A stretch of DNA of 64,000 bases from the NCBI GenBank assembly GCA_018907035.1, contig JACCIC010000187.1, positions 744,001-808,000 of the forward strand. Reading direction: 5' to 3'. The notes under the pieces were generated by a model that was given only the letters and a program-made list of their open reading frames with translations, was not told the origin of the DNA and ran no database searches. Position numbers and translations under genes: made by a program. Within the stretch, counting starts at the first letter, position 1. Each line of letters opens with the position of its first letter. The DNA is from Sycobia sp. Sy_11. Lineage: Eukaryota; Arthropoda; Insecta; Hymenoptera; Epichrysomallidae. This document shows positions 25,155-38,141 of this stretch, one piece after another.

Positions 25155-25395
25155 ATTTATTATAAAACCTAATTAAACGAACGAGCTTTAATTGTGCTTA
25201 TTAACTTTAATTTAATAGTCTTTAAAAATGGAATATTCTTCTTAATATTTATTAAATTAATGACTAATCTCAATTGCTTTTAATTCACAGTATTTAAAGA
25301 AACTGAAATAAAATATTTAATTTTTAAAGGCTATTAAATTAAAGTTAATAAGCGCTATTAAAGCTCATTCGTTTAATTACATTTTATAATAGTTT
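25155..25395. mobile_element. Foldback element with arms of about 68 bp (MITE-like)
   Basis: The left arm (about 25158-25229: TTATAAAACCTAATTAAACG, AACGAGCTTTAATTG, CTTATTAACTTTAATTTAAT) is complementary with few changes to the right arm (about 25322-25392). The middle is about 90 bp of AT-rich DNA without a frame. The ends read ATTATAAAA and ATTTTATAAT. It is a different family from the CACTGAAAAAA copies. Confidence 0.8.
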
Positions 25396-25399
25396 TTCA

Positions 25400-25900
25400 T
25401 TAAAAATTTTAGAAGGAAATAAGTGTCATAAGGTTACTTTGGATTTCGCATATGTAAAGTAATAGTCAAAATTTATAAGTCGTTAAACAAGTAAATAGAA
25501 TTTATTTTATAAACTATTGGGTGAATTTGATATGTAATTAGATAGACAAATAAATAGAATTGATTTAATAAATATAATATTATATATAAATCATAGTTTA
25601 TTATTAATTATATTTCTGTTATTAAACATCTATGTTGTTTAAATATTTTGAAAATACATTCTCCCAGAATTCGCGTATCATTATAGCCATTAATAGAATG
25701 AATGGATAAAAGTTCGCAGTTGTGAACGACGTAATTTCTCCGCTTTCGATTATTGTCGTAGCAGAGCGTATCCTGTAGTCGAACTAACCCCAAAAGTGCA
25801 AGATGTGCGAATAAAAATCCTTGAATAATTTCACGTTCGTAAAATCTTTTTACACACGCGAAATTAGTCGAGCAATTTTATTTCTACCGCGTGAACTACG
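25400..25900. other. AT-rich stretch, nothing identified
   Basis: Short frames only, no known similarity. Confidence 0.6.
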
Positions 25901-27086
25901 TTAATCATTGCGAATTACGTTGTAGCCAACGCACTCGTCTAGCGACTGCCCGATTAATTTAATGCACCTTTCGTGCACAAACAATTATCTGGGACGGTAC
26001 ACACGGGCCGCGGGAACTAATTCTACTGGGTAACTTAGACCTCTGACGTTTTACGAGACTCGCAATTATGCCACCGGGGTAAAATTTCGCGGCGACCCAC
26101 GACGACGCGACCGCTCGCGCTTACAAATACATAACACATACATGCTCACGACGCGCACTTGACCCATTCGACCGTAGGCAGGCCCAAGTAGGAAGAAAAA
26201 AAAAAAAGAGGTAAGGAGGCCGGGGCCGGCCTCCTGCTTCAATTTTTCAATCCGTCGTTATACAGTCCGAGCTCGCCGACTAATTAAGACGAGCGACAAA
26301 AAGACGAGATCGCCTGGATTTACGTGGCCGGCATTCTCATCGCGGAGCGTTTTAATTAGTCGCGCGGGCGCGCATAAACATCGCCCGTCCCGCGGGGCCA
26401 AAAACGCAAAAAGAACGAACGTCGCGGGGATGACCGGTTCCGGTGTCCCCAGAAGCCGAGAGCCTCCCTCGCTCCCTTGCATATTTCCATGTAATTAATT
26501 GCAGGGCAGATAGATAGAGACAGAGGAACCGTCCCACCGCCGCGCCGCACACTCCTTTCGTCAAAGCTTCTCCCCCTCCCGCTCCCCCTTCCGCTCTTCG
26601 GAAGTAATACACCGCCGCCAACGCGCGCTTTTTGCTCGGCGACCTCGCCTCCCATAGTACGCGCCCGGCTGTCCAACCAGCGAGTGAGGTGGGGGGGAGG
26701 GGGTGACAGCTCGCAGCTATAGAGCAGAAACGGATCCGCGAGCGAGGGCGGCGGAAACGCGGGCAAGTGCAAGGAGCGCGAGCGCGTGGACGCTGAAAAA
26801 GAGCGTGGGCCGGGCGGGGGGGGAGGGGGCGGAGACGGCCGCGACGCGGGGATTAAGCGCTTCTTAATTGCGCGCGCGATCGTCTCTCGTCGACGGGCGG
26901 CGCGCGGCGGCGACAGCGCGATCGTTACGCGTACCGGCGTCGAAAGAGGAACGGACGACGGTCGAGCGCGCAGCGAGAGAGAGAGAGAGAGAGAGAGAGC
27001 GTAACATTTACGCGCCGCGACAAGTGCATCGGAGGGGGCAGAGGGGGTGCTCGCGTGTGTTTTACTCGCGTCATTAACCGACCGAC

Positions 27087-27124
27087 TATCTCTCTCCATT
27101 TCTCTCTCTCTCTCTCTCTCTCTC
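27087..27124. repeat. (TC)n tract, slightly interrupted
   Basis: CT dinucleotides with a CCATTT interruption near the start, preceded by (GA)12 at about 26976-26999 and running into (CCCT)n. Confidence 0.9.
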
Positions 27125-27347
27125 CCTCCCTCCCTCTCCCTGCCTCGCACTCTTTTTCTCTGCCTTTCTTAATTACCCGTTGCCTTTTTGTCGCTGCGCG
27201 CGGGGGACAGGGGAGCAGCTTATCAGTCTTGCCCGTTTTCTCGCCGACTCGCGGAGCGGTACAAGGCGAGGGTCGGGCAGAGGAGAAAAACGTTGATTTA
27301 CAGGCCTGACGAATCTATCCTTCGGCCGGCCGCGCGACAACGAGGTT

Positions 27348-27349
<2 letters not shown>

Positions 27350-27394
<45 letters not shown>
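27350..27394. repeat. (TA)22 microsatellite
   Basis: Pure TA tract embedded directly in GC-rich DNA (CGAGGTTCT on the left, CCCCGGCGCG on the right). Confidence 0.97.
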
Positions 27395-27397
<3 letters not shown>

Positions 27398-27604
27398 CGG
27401 CGCGATTACGAGAGCTACCGTATGCTCGTATAAATATACAAGTGCGCACGTACGCAAGCGCGCCCGCGCGCGCATATACGGCCAGGCGACATCGTGTACT
27501 TAATAGCGAATGTCAAGATCCGCAAAAGCGCGGCTCGGAAAGAGAACATAAGGGAGGCTTGAGGTCGATCGCTTCTACGTGCTCGCGTGCGCGCGCGATC
27601 GCGC

Positions 27605-27609
<5 letters not shown>

Positions 27610-27647
<38 letters not shown>
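27610..27647. repeat. (TC)19 microsatellite
   Basis: Pure TC tract at the right edge of the largest GC-rich island. Confidence 0.97.
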
Positions 27648-27651
<4 letters not shown>

Positions 27652-27709
27652 TCTCGTGTGTGAATGTGCGCAAGTGTATACTTATATAAAACAAAGTTAG
27701 ACATTTTTC

Positions 27710-29150
27710 AGCTTTTTTTCAATAATTTTTCAGAATTGGATGAAAAACCTCGTTCGCTGAAATAGATTTTCAGGAGAAATGGACAAAGTCGCTGGTTTAA
27801 TATTAAAATGATTTTTGTTTCATTGATAAATTTTAATTTTTAATCTGTAACGCAATTCATAATTTTAAAAAACCCGAGGAAATACCAAACGGTTTACTTA
27901 CAAATATTTCACAGTCTTTCAGTATTACAAAAATATTCACCACTCCAAAAAAGTTTTCAACTATAATTAATTACTATAATTTGCTTCTAAACGAATGACC
28001 TTTGAAAAATTACTTCTTCTCAACAATTGAAGCTATATATTTACTGTTTTTTACGACTTGTACTTTTATTTATATTTGTTTCAAAAAAAAGGCTTACATC
28101 CTTGTACAAAGCTGTTTCAGGGTTAATTACCGACTATTTATTTATTTCTTGTTTCACGTATATATGTTGTACGTGTGATTGCAGTGATACATAAATATGT
28201 ATGCGTTTACGATACGTATATCATAAAAACAAGCGTATAATCCTCAATTTTTAATTATTCATCTTTTTCTCGGTTTTTACTGCGTAGTTTTCATTATTTT
28301 TAATTTATTTCAATTGAAAATGTTTCTAATGTGTTTCACGCGTCCAAGTACACATCAGGCTTAAAAAAAAGTTATATTTTTTTGAATTCGCAAGAAACTT
28401 GAATTAAGATAAACTAGTAATAGAAAATTATTGATCAACTATAGTTTCAGCATAATTCTTCAATTTCTTCTTTTATAAGAAAAAATTGTATTTCATTTAG
28501 TTCGGAAAGAAATAAGACAATATTTTCAAAATCATCTTTTAAATCATCCTTTTATACTGGATAATCTATATTTACTTTAGAATGTATTTACATCGTAAAT
28601 AAAATAACGAAGAGACCTTGAAAAGGTCTGGAAGTAGTTGAATAATTTAGTAGATAAACAATTTTTGCAAAATGAAACGGTGAATAAATTTTTACGCAGA
28701 ATTCATTGCTACCCTTCATATCGACTTTAACGATAATCCTTGAGGTCACTCGATGGTAAATTTTCAGAGAGGGGAATTCCTTATTTTTGATGATTGAATT
28801 TAAATTAGAAGTAAAGTTCAGGTTAAAAAATGTCGATCTAGCTTAAGATATCTAACGATGACCTTATTGCTATTACGCAGAAATTTAGCAAAATTCGAAT
28901 TCTCGTCGAAATTTTGCAGTAGCATAAATTGAGATTACCATGGACTTTCAGAAATAATTAACCAGAGAACCATTCCAGTATTTTCAGACTTTTTTAACAT
29001 CTCCCGTTAGTTGCAGTTAGGTGCACCTCGATAAAGCTTTTATAAACGAGAAACAAAATCCCGCACTGCTTAATGGCAATTCATTCGGGATGAATACGAT
29101 ATTTAAAAGTATTTTTTCTCAGAATTATCATTCGCATTGATTACGGAGAA
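27710..29150. other. AT-rich stretch, nothing identified
   Basis: No frame long enough to be of interest and no clear repeat structure. Confidence 0.65.
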
Positions 29151-29377
29151 TTAACGACTCAGCGCTCGCCAAATTTCCCCGGCCCCGTAAACAGCGGGAA
29201 TTTCAATGCGAACGATTAAAAATCTTTAATGACCTGCGCGCCAGCCGCGGATGTTTCGATCCAATAAAAACGAAAAGCAGTATCCAAATGTAGCATGCAT
29301 ACATAGATACACACATAAATAAATACATACATACCTACATACATACATATATGTATAATCTGTAGCGAATATTTGCA

Positions 29378-29382
<5 letters not shown>

Positions 29383-29428
<46 letters not shown>
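29383..29428. repeat. (TG)23 microsatellite
   Basis: Pure TG tract, preceded by ACATACATACCTACATACAT repeats (about 29290-29350). Confidence 0.97.
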
Positions 29429-29429
<1 letters not shown>

Positions 29430-29436
<7 letters not shown>

Positions 29437-31570
29437 TAATATATACTAATGAGAAATACACAGGTAGAACTTCTCACCGTACACGGACCAGAAAGAATCT
29501 TAATTCAAAGCGAAGCCCTCGTTCCGAACAAATTCCGCGGGATGTGTATTGAGGTTTCCCTGGGACAATCCGAGCCTTGGCTAACGAGGGTATAAGAGAG
29601 TGGAGTGTGTGCGTGTGTATATATTTGTGTGTGTATATATACACATAATAAACGCGATAAGAATGCCGCCGATACGCGACTATCGGCACTGCTTCCGTAA
29701 AGCTTTCCACATATCCTATGTATATATGAATCCCGGACGAGCGGCGCTGCATCCGCCGATTCAGCCCGGTTGAAGTTGGCGCTTTGATTGTCCCGTCCCG
29801 CGCTCTTGTATTATACCATGAGGCTCGTCAATGCGAAGCATCCCGGCAAGAACGCGCGGAAGGTATACCGGATGGAAAAGTAATTCCTCTAAGGGAACGG
29901 CAGTGGAGGGATGGATCGACGCGCACATTATAACATCGTATAGATTATTCTTTTAATTAACGATCGGTCAACCGGCGCCAATCGATCGCCGCTATGGATA
30001 TTTTGGCGAGCTGGTCGACGATGCTGAAATTGGACAAGTTTATTCAATTGGAAAGGTCACCTCGTGGTCACACGAAAGCTCGCGTTTCGCGGTGTATATG
30101 GTAGATTGTGGCGGGCACGCGGCGAAGCGTTTTTACCGACCGAACGAGCATAACAAAAAACTGCTTTAACCAATATCACATCTATTAGTATTAAATTATT
30201 CTAGATTATTCCGAATCTTTAGCATATTTATTCTACACTGATGCGAAGTTTCAAACAGATTCGCGATACCGTTTGGAAATCAGAACGTTTTCCATTTATT
30301 TAATTTGCAATTTTTACTAATAAAATTGGACAAACGCGTGCAAAAATCATCGAGCCGCCGCACTTTCTTCTGGATCGGTATAGAAAAGTTCATCCGACCA
30401 GATTCCGCGGTGAATCCGAAAAGCCGAACGTAATATATGGTAAACTTTAGATTTCGAGCCGCGATTTATGATAAAAAAAAACTACGTTTCTCTCCGCGGT
30501 TGTCCACAAAATCGCGGAGATGAGAAAAACGACTGGATTTAGGAGGATGTCGAAGAGCCCACGACGTTTCTGATAGTCAAATGTCGCCACCGCCTCCCGT
30601 CGTACTTTACAACACGAAAGCTATAGGCGTATTATAATAGCAGTAACGGTGGCGCTTTGTTCTTCTCCCGATACTAGCTATTCAGTATTTTGTCGTGCAC
30701 AGCGAAAGATTGTTTAATATTGGTTAATCGAGAATGGCGTTCTTCGTATTACGCACGTCGAATTGCTACTCTTAACGTGCCGTTATTACCGATATTACCT
30801 ACGCTAGCCTTGTACTGTGTTTTTCTTTTCTTTCGACAATACGCTTCGATTGTTTCAAGTGGGATAATGTAACGTAAGTACCTCCCACAACGTATTGATA
30901 AAAATTTTAATCTCATACGAATCTGTAAAATGCATAATACAGCTGAGATAACAGGGCTACTAGGTCGTGTATTTGCAAACGACAAATGTGCCCGGTGAAT
31001 GCAAAATTTAAAAAGAACGGAAACTGTTATACGGTTATGGGATCTTTCCTTTAAAATCAACTTCCGCCATATACAGATTTATATTCTCCGAAGCACGCTG
31101 GAATCGACCGGACGCACGAATGATTATTCATTGTCATTGCCGGGAGGAAGCCGCATAGCTCGCGAGCTTACCCCTCCGTTAGTTCGCAATTTAAATAAAT
31201 ATAGCTGTATATGGAAACAAAAAACCACGAAATGGAAAATCCCTACCCTGGAGTTTCGTGTTTGATGAAACGACCGTTCGCGAGGTGCGTGTGTATGTGC
31301 AAATTGATAGAGCGTCGACTCATAATCGCCCAGGCGCCCAATGGCTCTGATCGGCGTAAAATATCGATGGCCGTATACATACAACACACTGATTATCATC
31401 GGAGACACGCGTCCCTTTATATATATATAATGTGTTCGTTTGAAATTGCGATTCGGCATTTTTGATAGAATGATGAATCCCGTTGCAAAGTCCCGGATGC
31501 GAGTCTATTGGAGCTTTGTGGGAAAACTGCAGCTGTGTAATAAACAAATTAGTTATTTTTGCCGAAAATT
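29430..31570. other. Mixed-composition stretch, no supported gene
   Basis: Near-balanced base composition over 29160-31560 with frames of up to 111 codons on both strands that mirror each other. No domain recognised. An ATG at 29819 opens 15 codons before an AAG/GTATAC donor-like site, too little to call an exon. Confidence 0.45.
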
Positions 31571-31576
31571 AATCAC

Positions 31577-31578
<2 letters not shown>

Positions 31579-31665
<87 letters not shown>
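31579..31665. repeat. (TG)43 microsatellite, longest TG tract in the window
   Basis: 87 bp of perfect TG dinucleotides with no interruption. Confidence 0.98.
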
Positions 31666-31669
<4 letters not shown>

Positions 31670-31743
31670 AAATAGTTTATTGCCGTACTAAGCCGTGGTG
31701 AAGTCTCAGGCAGATTTATTTTTTAATTACTATTAAAAAATTA

Positions 31744-31749
<6 letters not shown>

Positions 31750-31787
<38 letters not shown>
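31750..31787. repeat. (TA)19 microsatellite
   Basis: Pure TA tract 84 bp after the long TG tract. Confidence 0.97.
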
Positions 31788-31788
<1 letters not shown>

Positions 31789-32270
31789 ATATACGTGATT
31801 ATGTATGAATTTATGTATGCCATATCGGATCCATTCTAGTCTATTAAACGAAATAAATGAAATAAAAATATATCAATAACCGTCCATCGCATTTTTGCTT
31901 AAGCATCGATTCTCGCTTCTCCAATCTGCTCGGATCCGCGTATAATCCGCAAAGTGCGCGGGAATAGCGCAGTTGATAAATCCACAAGCTGTGCTCTCTG
32001 TCTGCCCCCCCCCCAACCCCGTTCAATCGTCATCGTCCCCGTGAGATCGAGGAAGTACTGCAGAAATGTTACTCGCGTATGTAGCCGCGCATACGCATAC
32101 GCACAGATACATCATATACACGTGCTTATACGAATAAAAACGACCAACCAACCCCCGTCCCTGCTTCGGAAGCGCGCGGTAAAGTTACGGCAATCCGAAT
32201 TCCATTAACGGCTTATCGTTCCGCGAAGGGAAAGGGAGAGAGGAGAGAGATAGCAGCGCAGCATGGCACG

Positions 32271-32271
<1 letters not shown>

Positions 32272-32305
<34 letters not shown>

Positions 32306-32310
32306 TATAT
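32272..32310. repeat. (TA)n microsatellite with one C interruption
   Basis: TA tract to 32299, then a single CA, then five more TA units. Confidence 0.95.
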
Positions 32311-32675
32311 AAAAGCAAGCTTATAACCGCGCCAGCGATTCTTTCGCGAACGCAGACCCACGCGCTGCTGGTTGCTGCTGTTCTGTGGCCACTGTATATA
32401 CATAATATACGTATATGTGTGTATATGAATGTGTATATCTGGCAAATTATTCCCGTAACTTCCATAGGAACGCCAACGAATTCTCCCTCTGTTTTTTTCC
32501 ACTACTTTTTTCCCTCTCCACGTACTTCCTCGGTCACGTATAAGCTCTCATTCGTTTATATACGTACACTCGCGCGGGCACACACATATACACATAAGAG
32601 GACACTCCACTCTCGTCGACGCTTAATCCGGAATTTTTTTCGGCACTCTTGATCCAGTCTCGCTGCGGGCATTCG

Positions 32676-32679
<4 letters not shown>

Positions 32680-32735
<56 letters not shown>
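32680..32735. repeat. (TA)28 microsatellite
   Basis: Pure TA tract after a CGGGCATTCG GC-rich flank. Confidence 0.97.
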
Positions 32736-32737
<2 letters not shown>

Positions 32738-33262
32738 CGGTTAGGTTTTTATATGCATACGTGTATATTTGTGTATGTGTGTGCGCATATATATTATATG
32801 CGTCATCCAAGGAAGCCCATCGCACGAATCGTCGGCGTTTTGCACAGGTTTATTGGCTGATAATTGCTCGATTATAAAGACTCCGCGCGCCACAGCCGCG
32901 ATAATTCGTTTTTGGGCTTATTATATATATTATATATAGACGGGACCTGGCGAGGAAGAAAACGAAAACACGCGGCCTCTTTGTCCTTGTGCCCGTGTGT
33001 GTGGGTGATTTCTGCGCGCGCACACACACACACATATATACACACACACACATATGTAATTGGCATTTGACAGTAATTCAATTATCTGCGGGACTTCGTT
33101 ATCTTTATATATATATAGATTTATATCTCTTTATCGAGGATCGTAAATTTTGATTCCCCGACGGATTAGCGTTTCGCAACTCACGAATTCGGTAGTGAAA
33201 GTCGCGCCCGATGAGCTTCTAAGTCGTAAATCTGTTTTTTAAGTTTCATCAATTTTATGTGT

Positions 33263-33263
33263 T

Positions 33264-33308
<45 letters not shown>

Positions 33309-33309
33309 A
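33263..33309. repeat. Compound (TA)12-(TG)12 microsatellite
   Basis: TA dinucleotides run directly into TG dinucleotides at about 33286. Confidence 0.97.
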
Positions 33310-36028
33310 TTATATACATACATATATAGGTATAAGACATTCAGGCAAAAAAGTAATGACGAAAAGCTAAAATGCTAATGTCCTTTTGCATAAATAATTG
33401 GCATACGGCGACGAGTTCTCGTTGTTGCAGATCTCGTATGAATTATTAGCCGCGATGATAGACAAATAATGTAAGATAATATAATAACCCCTGGCCATAC
33501 GCTAATGCATCTGGGCGACAGTACTCGACAATTTTCTGCTTGTAACGAGGCTGGATGTATTGCTAACGTATAAACGTAAAATGTCTCTCTCCTAATCCAC
33601 TTACTTATCCCATCGTACCTATTTACAGTTTCGAAAATAGCTGGTCAAGCCTATACGAAAAATATATAACTATAGGACGTCGATTTAGGACGACATAAAC
33701 GTTTCTTTGCCAATTTCATAAATTTTGAATCAAAACGGATCGATAAGCAAAGTATCTTTATCAACGTATTACGCTCATGCTCGTTATTTAAATAAATAGT
33801 CCAAATATCCATCCAGTTATCTTTGGATAACGAGTGATATATAGCAAACTAACAGATTTTTTTCTTATCCTTTAGATGCTTACAGCAAGTTGAAATTTTA
33901 CGTACTATTTCTAACGCTGCTGGAAATGCGCGCAGCATGCATCAAATTTTAAGAAGTATATTAAGTGAAATGTCTATTTAAAAAACTTGTTATAAACTCA
34001 TTATAACAAGTGAAATTAATTAAATTGATTACAGTCTATTATATATACATAGTGTACAAAGTCGCTTTTGCTGCTTCAAGTCAAAATATCGACACAAAAA
34101 AAGTTGATTCACAAAGAAAAAAACGTTAACGAGTGGAACAAGATGCTTGTCGAAGTTTAATTTAATGAATAAAAAATTAATAAGAAATATTTTCACGAAT
34201 TTTCCAAATAAAACTCGATATATTGTCTCTATAATAAGAAAACCGATTATACTGAAAAATATTATTAAAGAATTGACATCGATTCTAATTCTTGCAAAGT
34301 AATTTATTAATTTAGACGTTTTACTGCCATTCGTTCTAAAAACGACGGCATTAATATATTCACGGTGAAAATTGAAAAGGAATAATTAAAAACTCACTGC
34401 CACCCATTTCATTAAGTAAAGCTTGGGCAATCTTTTCAGTAAAGTTCAGACGAAGATCAAATGAACTTAAGATTCCTCCTGAAGAAAATTATGCATACTT
34501 TATTCTTCTACATTTAAACTATATCGACCGACAAAGGAAAATATCACCATTCCTCCGGCAGACAATCTACGCCAACTGGTTGTCGAGATTAAAACCTGAT
34601 TTTTTCTCTCTTTCTTTCTTTTTTTTTTTTTTTTTTTTTAAGTAGTCGCACGCCCTTCTCCAAGGCATTCGCTCTATTATCTGAAAATTTACTTTTATGA
34701 AAGTGGCGCATTGAATTATTATGCAAACGAGGTCATTAGGCTCCGAGGATGCGAGGATCCCGCCCAAAATGCCGAAAGGACGAAGGTGTAAGGAAGGCTC
34801 CATCCCTTTTTCCCGTCGCTCTCGTTGTACATCCCCCCGCGGCGGGACGGAGAGGGGCTGATATTGGAATATTTCGATGGGGGAAGACGACCCTCATAAG
34901 AAGGTCCTCGGCAAAAGTAAGCTCCTAGACAAAATTAAACGATTCAATTAGTGAATTATTGATATTACGATAAATCTTCATTTTAATTTTTGTACAACGA
35001 TTGAATTTGTCGATTGCCTTTCGAGCCGAATAGGGTAATTTCGCGTTAAAGTTTACAACCTGTTAGAACGGGTAAAAATTCTGAACGATAAATATTGTTA
35101 AATTACATTGCCCGACTAGAAATCTCAGCATTTTCAATGCCCAGAAGAGCAAGTCTTGGACGCATTTTCAATGACCAAAAAATTTTTACATGAAAATCCC
35201 CGAATAACGCCTTGTAACTGGCCAAATAACAAGTCAAGCCGTAAGACTCATTTTTGTATAATAATAAATTACGAAAAACTGGTGAAAAGAATAGTGAATC
35301 TTTCGGAACACGTTCTAGTGCGATTAAGTTCTAAAAATGCTATAAGATAATATTACTTTCTACCCGCAGTAAAGTTAACACACCATGATCTATACCTATA
35401 TCTTTACGCATTTTACTGCCCATATGATATTACACAAGTAGAGAACTAGAGACACTATTTCGATATATCTCGTTTCTGCTTGTACGATGGTCTTAAAACA
35501 CTATAAATTGAACAGTTTTGTTTGATCGTCATTACTCATGCCTCATTCATACTCTAGAAATGACCGTTTTAATGAGCATTTTTAATTGTCATAAACAGAT
35601 ACAAAGCAGCGTTCAATTTGGTTTGGAAATTGAGCCAAGAGCAATGGCCATTTTTTAGGGATTTAGTATTTTTAAGTATTTTAATATAAGAAAATGGATT
35701 GTAATGCCTTATCTTGTCGATAATATTTTTTTCTATATAGTATATAGTCATTATGTTATCTTGAGAAGGTTTCGCTGCAAGCAATAATACTAAAAGTATA
35801 CACATACGATCTTCGCCATTTCGTTTGTAATGAATACAATAGTTTTCTATAATTTCCCTGGCTGAATTGGTAGTCAATTGCAAAGAATTGCAAATCCCAA
35901 AAATTAATTGACCGTAACTGACTGAAGTGCGCTATATGTATTTTAGATCGTTGACAGTAAGGTCTATGGGCTTGTGTGCTTTTTGAATTTTTAATTTTAG
36001 GTATTACCAATAGCTCAATAATTGTCTT
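33310..36028. other. AT-rich stretch with a 10-bp-stem hairpin and a poly(T) run
   Basis: CTTGTTATAA (33986-33995) and TTATAACAAG (34001-34010) form a perfect stem with a 5-base loop. A T run of about 22 lies at 34618-34639. Frames up to 104 codons on the minus strand (35569-35883) have no recognised domain. Confidence 0.55.
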
Positions 36029-36029
36029 A

Positions 36030-36270
36030 ACACTGAAAAAATGTCCTTTGTATCAAGCAAATATTTTCTTGTTTGTACAAAGTAAATTATTTTCATAAAT
36101 TGGAAAAGTATCTAAATAAAGGAAGTATTTACTTGATGCAAGAAGAATTCAGTTAAATCAAATAACGTCATCTGAAATCTATTGAATATTTTATTAATTT
36201 AAGAAAATGATTTACTTTGTACAAATCGAGTAAATATTAATTTGATTTCAGACATTTATTTTTCAGTGTA
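36030..36270. mobile_element. MITE-like element, CACTGAAAAAA family, copy B
   Basis: Left end CACTGAAAAAATGTC pairs with right end GACATTTATTTTTCAGTG. Longer internal arms are also inverted: the left AAATATTTTCTTGTTTGTAC followed by AAAGTAAAT matches the complement of the right ATTTACTTTGTACAAATCGA. The whole element could fold into one long hairpin. Non-coding. Confidence 0.85.
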
Positions 36271-36805
36271 TACCTGCCTGGAAATAGCATCGAGTTGTAG
36301 ATATAGTGCTGTTATAACAATCTAGACGTGCTGAATAGTTAATGGGTTAGATACGGATTTCAAATCAACGTCTTAGAAAACGTATGAAATAATAAAAATA
36401 TACTTCGCGCATTTTTTATGGTTAGAATATCGAAAATTCTGTTTAATATAAAATTATACTCAATTATTTGAACTTTATTATAAGAATATTTTACTGCTCT
36501 TCTTGGAAACTCGACTATATTTGAATGTGATACGTTCATCGTGAAGGGGGGGAGGGGTATCCACATTCCACGATGGTGGACATCCTGACGCACTCTTCTC
36601 CATTTTTTAAAATAATCATATATAATTTTAAATACAGTGACGGTCAAATATCTAAAATATGCATCGAATGCCATCAGCAGGGTATAATGATGAAACATCC
36701 GTTGTTTTTTTTTTTTTTTTAAGAGAGATGATAAAATAGCTAACGCAAAATCGCTAGTTTACGATTGGTCGTAAAATTTCCGAACTAACAACAGCTGTGG
36801 CATGC
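36271..36805. other. AT-rich stretch, nothing identified
   Basis: A 112-codon minus-strand frame (36360-36698) has no recognised similarity. A T run of 18 lies near 36703-36720. Confidence 0.55.
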
Positions 36806-36809
36806 ATCA

Positions 36810-36811
<2 letters not shown>

Positions 36812-36883
<72 letters not shown>
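36812..36883. repeat. Compound (TA)18-(TG)17 microsatellite
   Basis: Same TA-then-TG order as at 33263-33309, with the switch at 36849. Confidence 0.97.
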
Positions 36884-36885
<2 letters not shown>

Positions 36886-36889
36886 TTCA

Positions 36890-37400
36890 TATTTTAACCT
36901 TTCAAAATCATCGAGATCGCATGCATTATTAATTAAGAATCTAATCTGGAAATTGACGAATTCACGGCGACGACTTTTGCAATACCGAACCTTCTTCCCC
37001 TCGCCCCTGGCGAAATTCTTTACATCCTCGCGGGAAGTCGGGGAGGTATGGCGAAGGTGTATACTGTCGGATAAATATAGCGCCACGATCAGTTGGTGCC
37101 CCGCAGTTGTATGTTTGTATGTATATATGGATATGCACACGCATATACGGACGTATTTATCGTCTTCGTTCCACTTTCCTGAAAATTGGATGGTCTCGTA
37201 AACTTCAGCACCTGCTCGATATGTGTGCGTGTGTGCATGGTCTGTGTACTTGCACATATACACGTTAATATACCTATATAAATGTTTCATATAATGGTCG
37301 TGTAGAAAGTGCAATTGTAAAAATGAGGCAGGGGTGCAAAAGATCCAAGAGGGTTGCACCAAAGTAGTTAATATTATATATACATATACATATACAAATA
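36890..37400. other. Moderate-GC patch, no supported gene
   Basis: Overlapping frames on both strands (134 codons plus, 202 codons minus) that include the flanking repeats. No conserved domain seen. Confidence 0.4.
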
Positions 37401-37401
37401 A

Positions 37402-37405
<4 letters not shown>

Positions 37406-37443
<38 letters not shown>
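37406..37443. repeat. (TA)18 microsatellite
   Basis: Pure TA tract flanked by TATACATATACAAATAAATAAA on the left. Confidence 0.95.
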
Positions 37444-37448
<5 letters not shown>

Positions 37449-37551
37449 AATATATATGAAAAGAACTAGCGCAGAGTAGCGATATTTATTGCTTGAACAT
37501 GCAATTGTACTTGTCAACTATAGAGATAGAGATAGAGAAAGAAAGAGAGAC

Positions 37552-37552
<1 letters not shown>

Positions 37553-37607
<55 letters not shown>
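37553..37607. repeat. (GA)27 microsatellite
   Basis: Pure GA tract preceded by GATAGAGA-type variants from 37521. Confidence 0.97.
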
Positions 37608-37609
<2 letters not shown>

Positions 37610-37619
37610 GCTGATATCC

Positions 37620-38000
37620 TTTATTGGTCTTAATGACAAAAGAGAACTAAAATTTACATAAAAATATACAGTATAAATAATATAAAAAGTAAAGTGAGAT
37701 TAAATACGCTTGATTGTCTAAGAAACAGTTATAAAACTTCATTGGAGTTACAGGAGATAATAGTTATAAAGCGACATTGCATTATTCTGGCGTTTTATGA
37801 TAAATAATTAGCTCTAAACATAATATAATAAAAACACCAGCCCTCCCTCATTCTACAAAAAAACGCTGATTCTGATCGTTATCGGCGCAGCCGCGTGAAT
37901 TTTTTTTAAATTAATCATGCCTTGTACCGAATTGAGCGACGCTCCATGTATAAGCATTCTGAAAAATATCGGTGTACTATTACAGAGCCACGCCCCCATT
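37620..38000. other. AT-rich stretch, nothing identified
   Basis: No frame or repeat of interest before the GC island that follows. Confidence 0.6.
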
Positions 38001-38103
38001 TGAGCTCTCGATACGTATTGCCCTCCTTTTTTTATTATCGCGGGGCGCGATTCTCCAGCGGGTATACAGCATGCCTTCGTCCTAGACGCGAAGAAAGGCA
38101 GGG

Positions 38104-38141
<38 letters not shown>

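Larger units (their letters stand above)
25980..27710. promoter_or_regulatory. Largest GC-rich island, with clustered TAATTA motifs
   Basis: The longest CpG-dense block in the window. TAATTA cores, which fit homeodomain binding sites, sit at 26281, 26353 and 26492 in otherwise GC-rich sequence, with related TTAATTG and TTAATTA at about 26864 and 27169. The 264-codon minus-strand frame (26356-27150) is low-complexity Ser/Pro/Arg and looks non-coding. Candidate enhancer or promoter region; no transcript evidence. Confidence 0.35.
31790..33310. other. Mixed stretch rich in TA/CA dinucleotides, no gene
   Basis: Holds the TA tracts at 32272 and 32680 and scattered CACACA, TATGTG motifs (33005-33055). 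Open frames translate to Tyr-Ile or Thr-His runs. Confidence 0.5.

Noticed and set aside
26356..27150. 264-codon minus-strand frame
   Set aside because: Composed of Ser/Pro/Arg/Glu low-complexity from GA/CT repeats and CpG-rich DNA; shadow frames are open on both strands.
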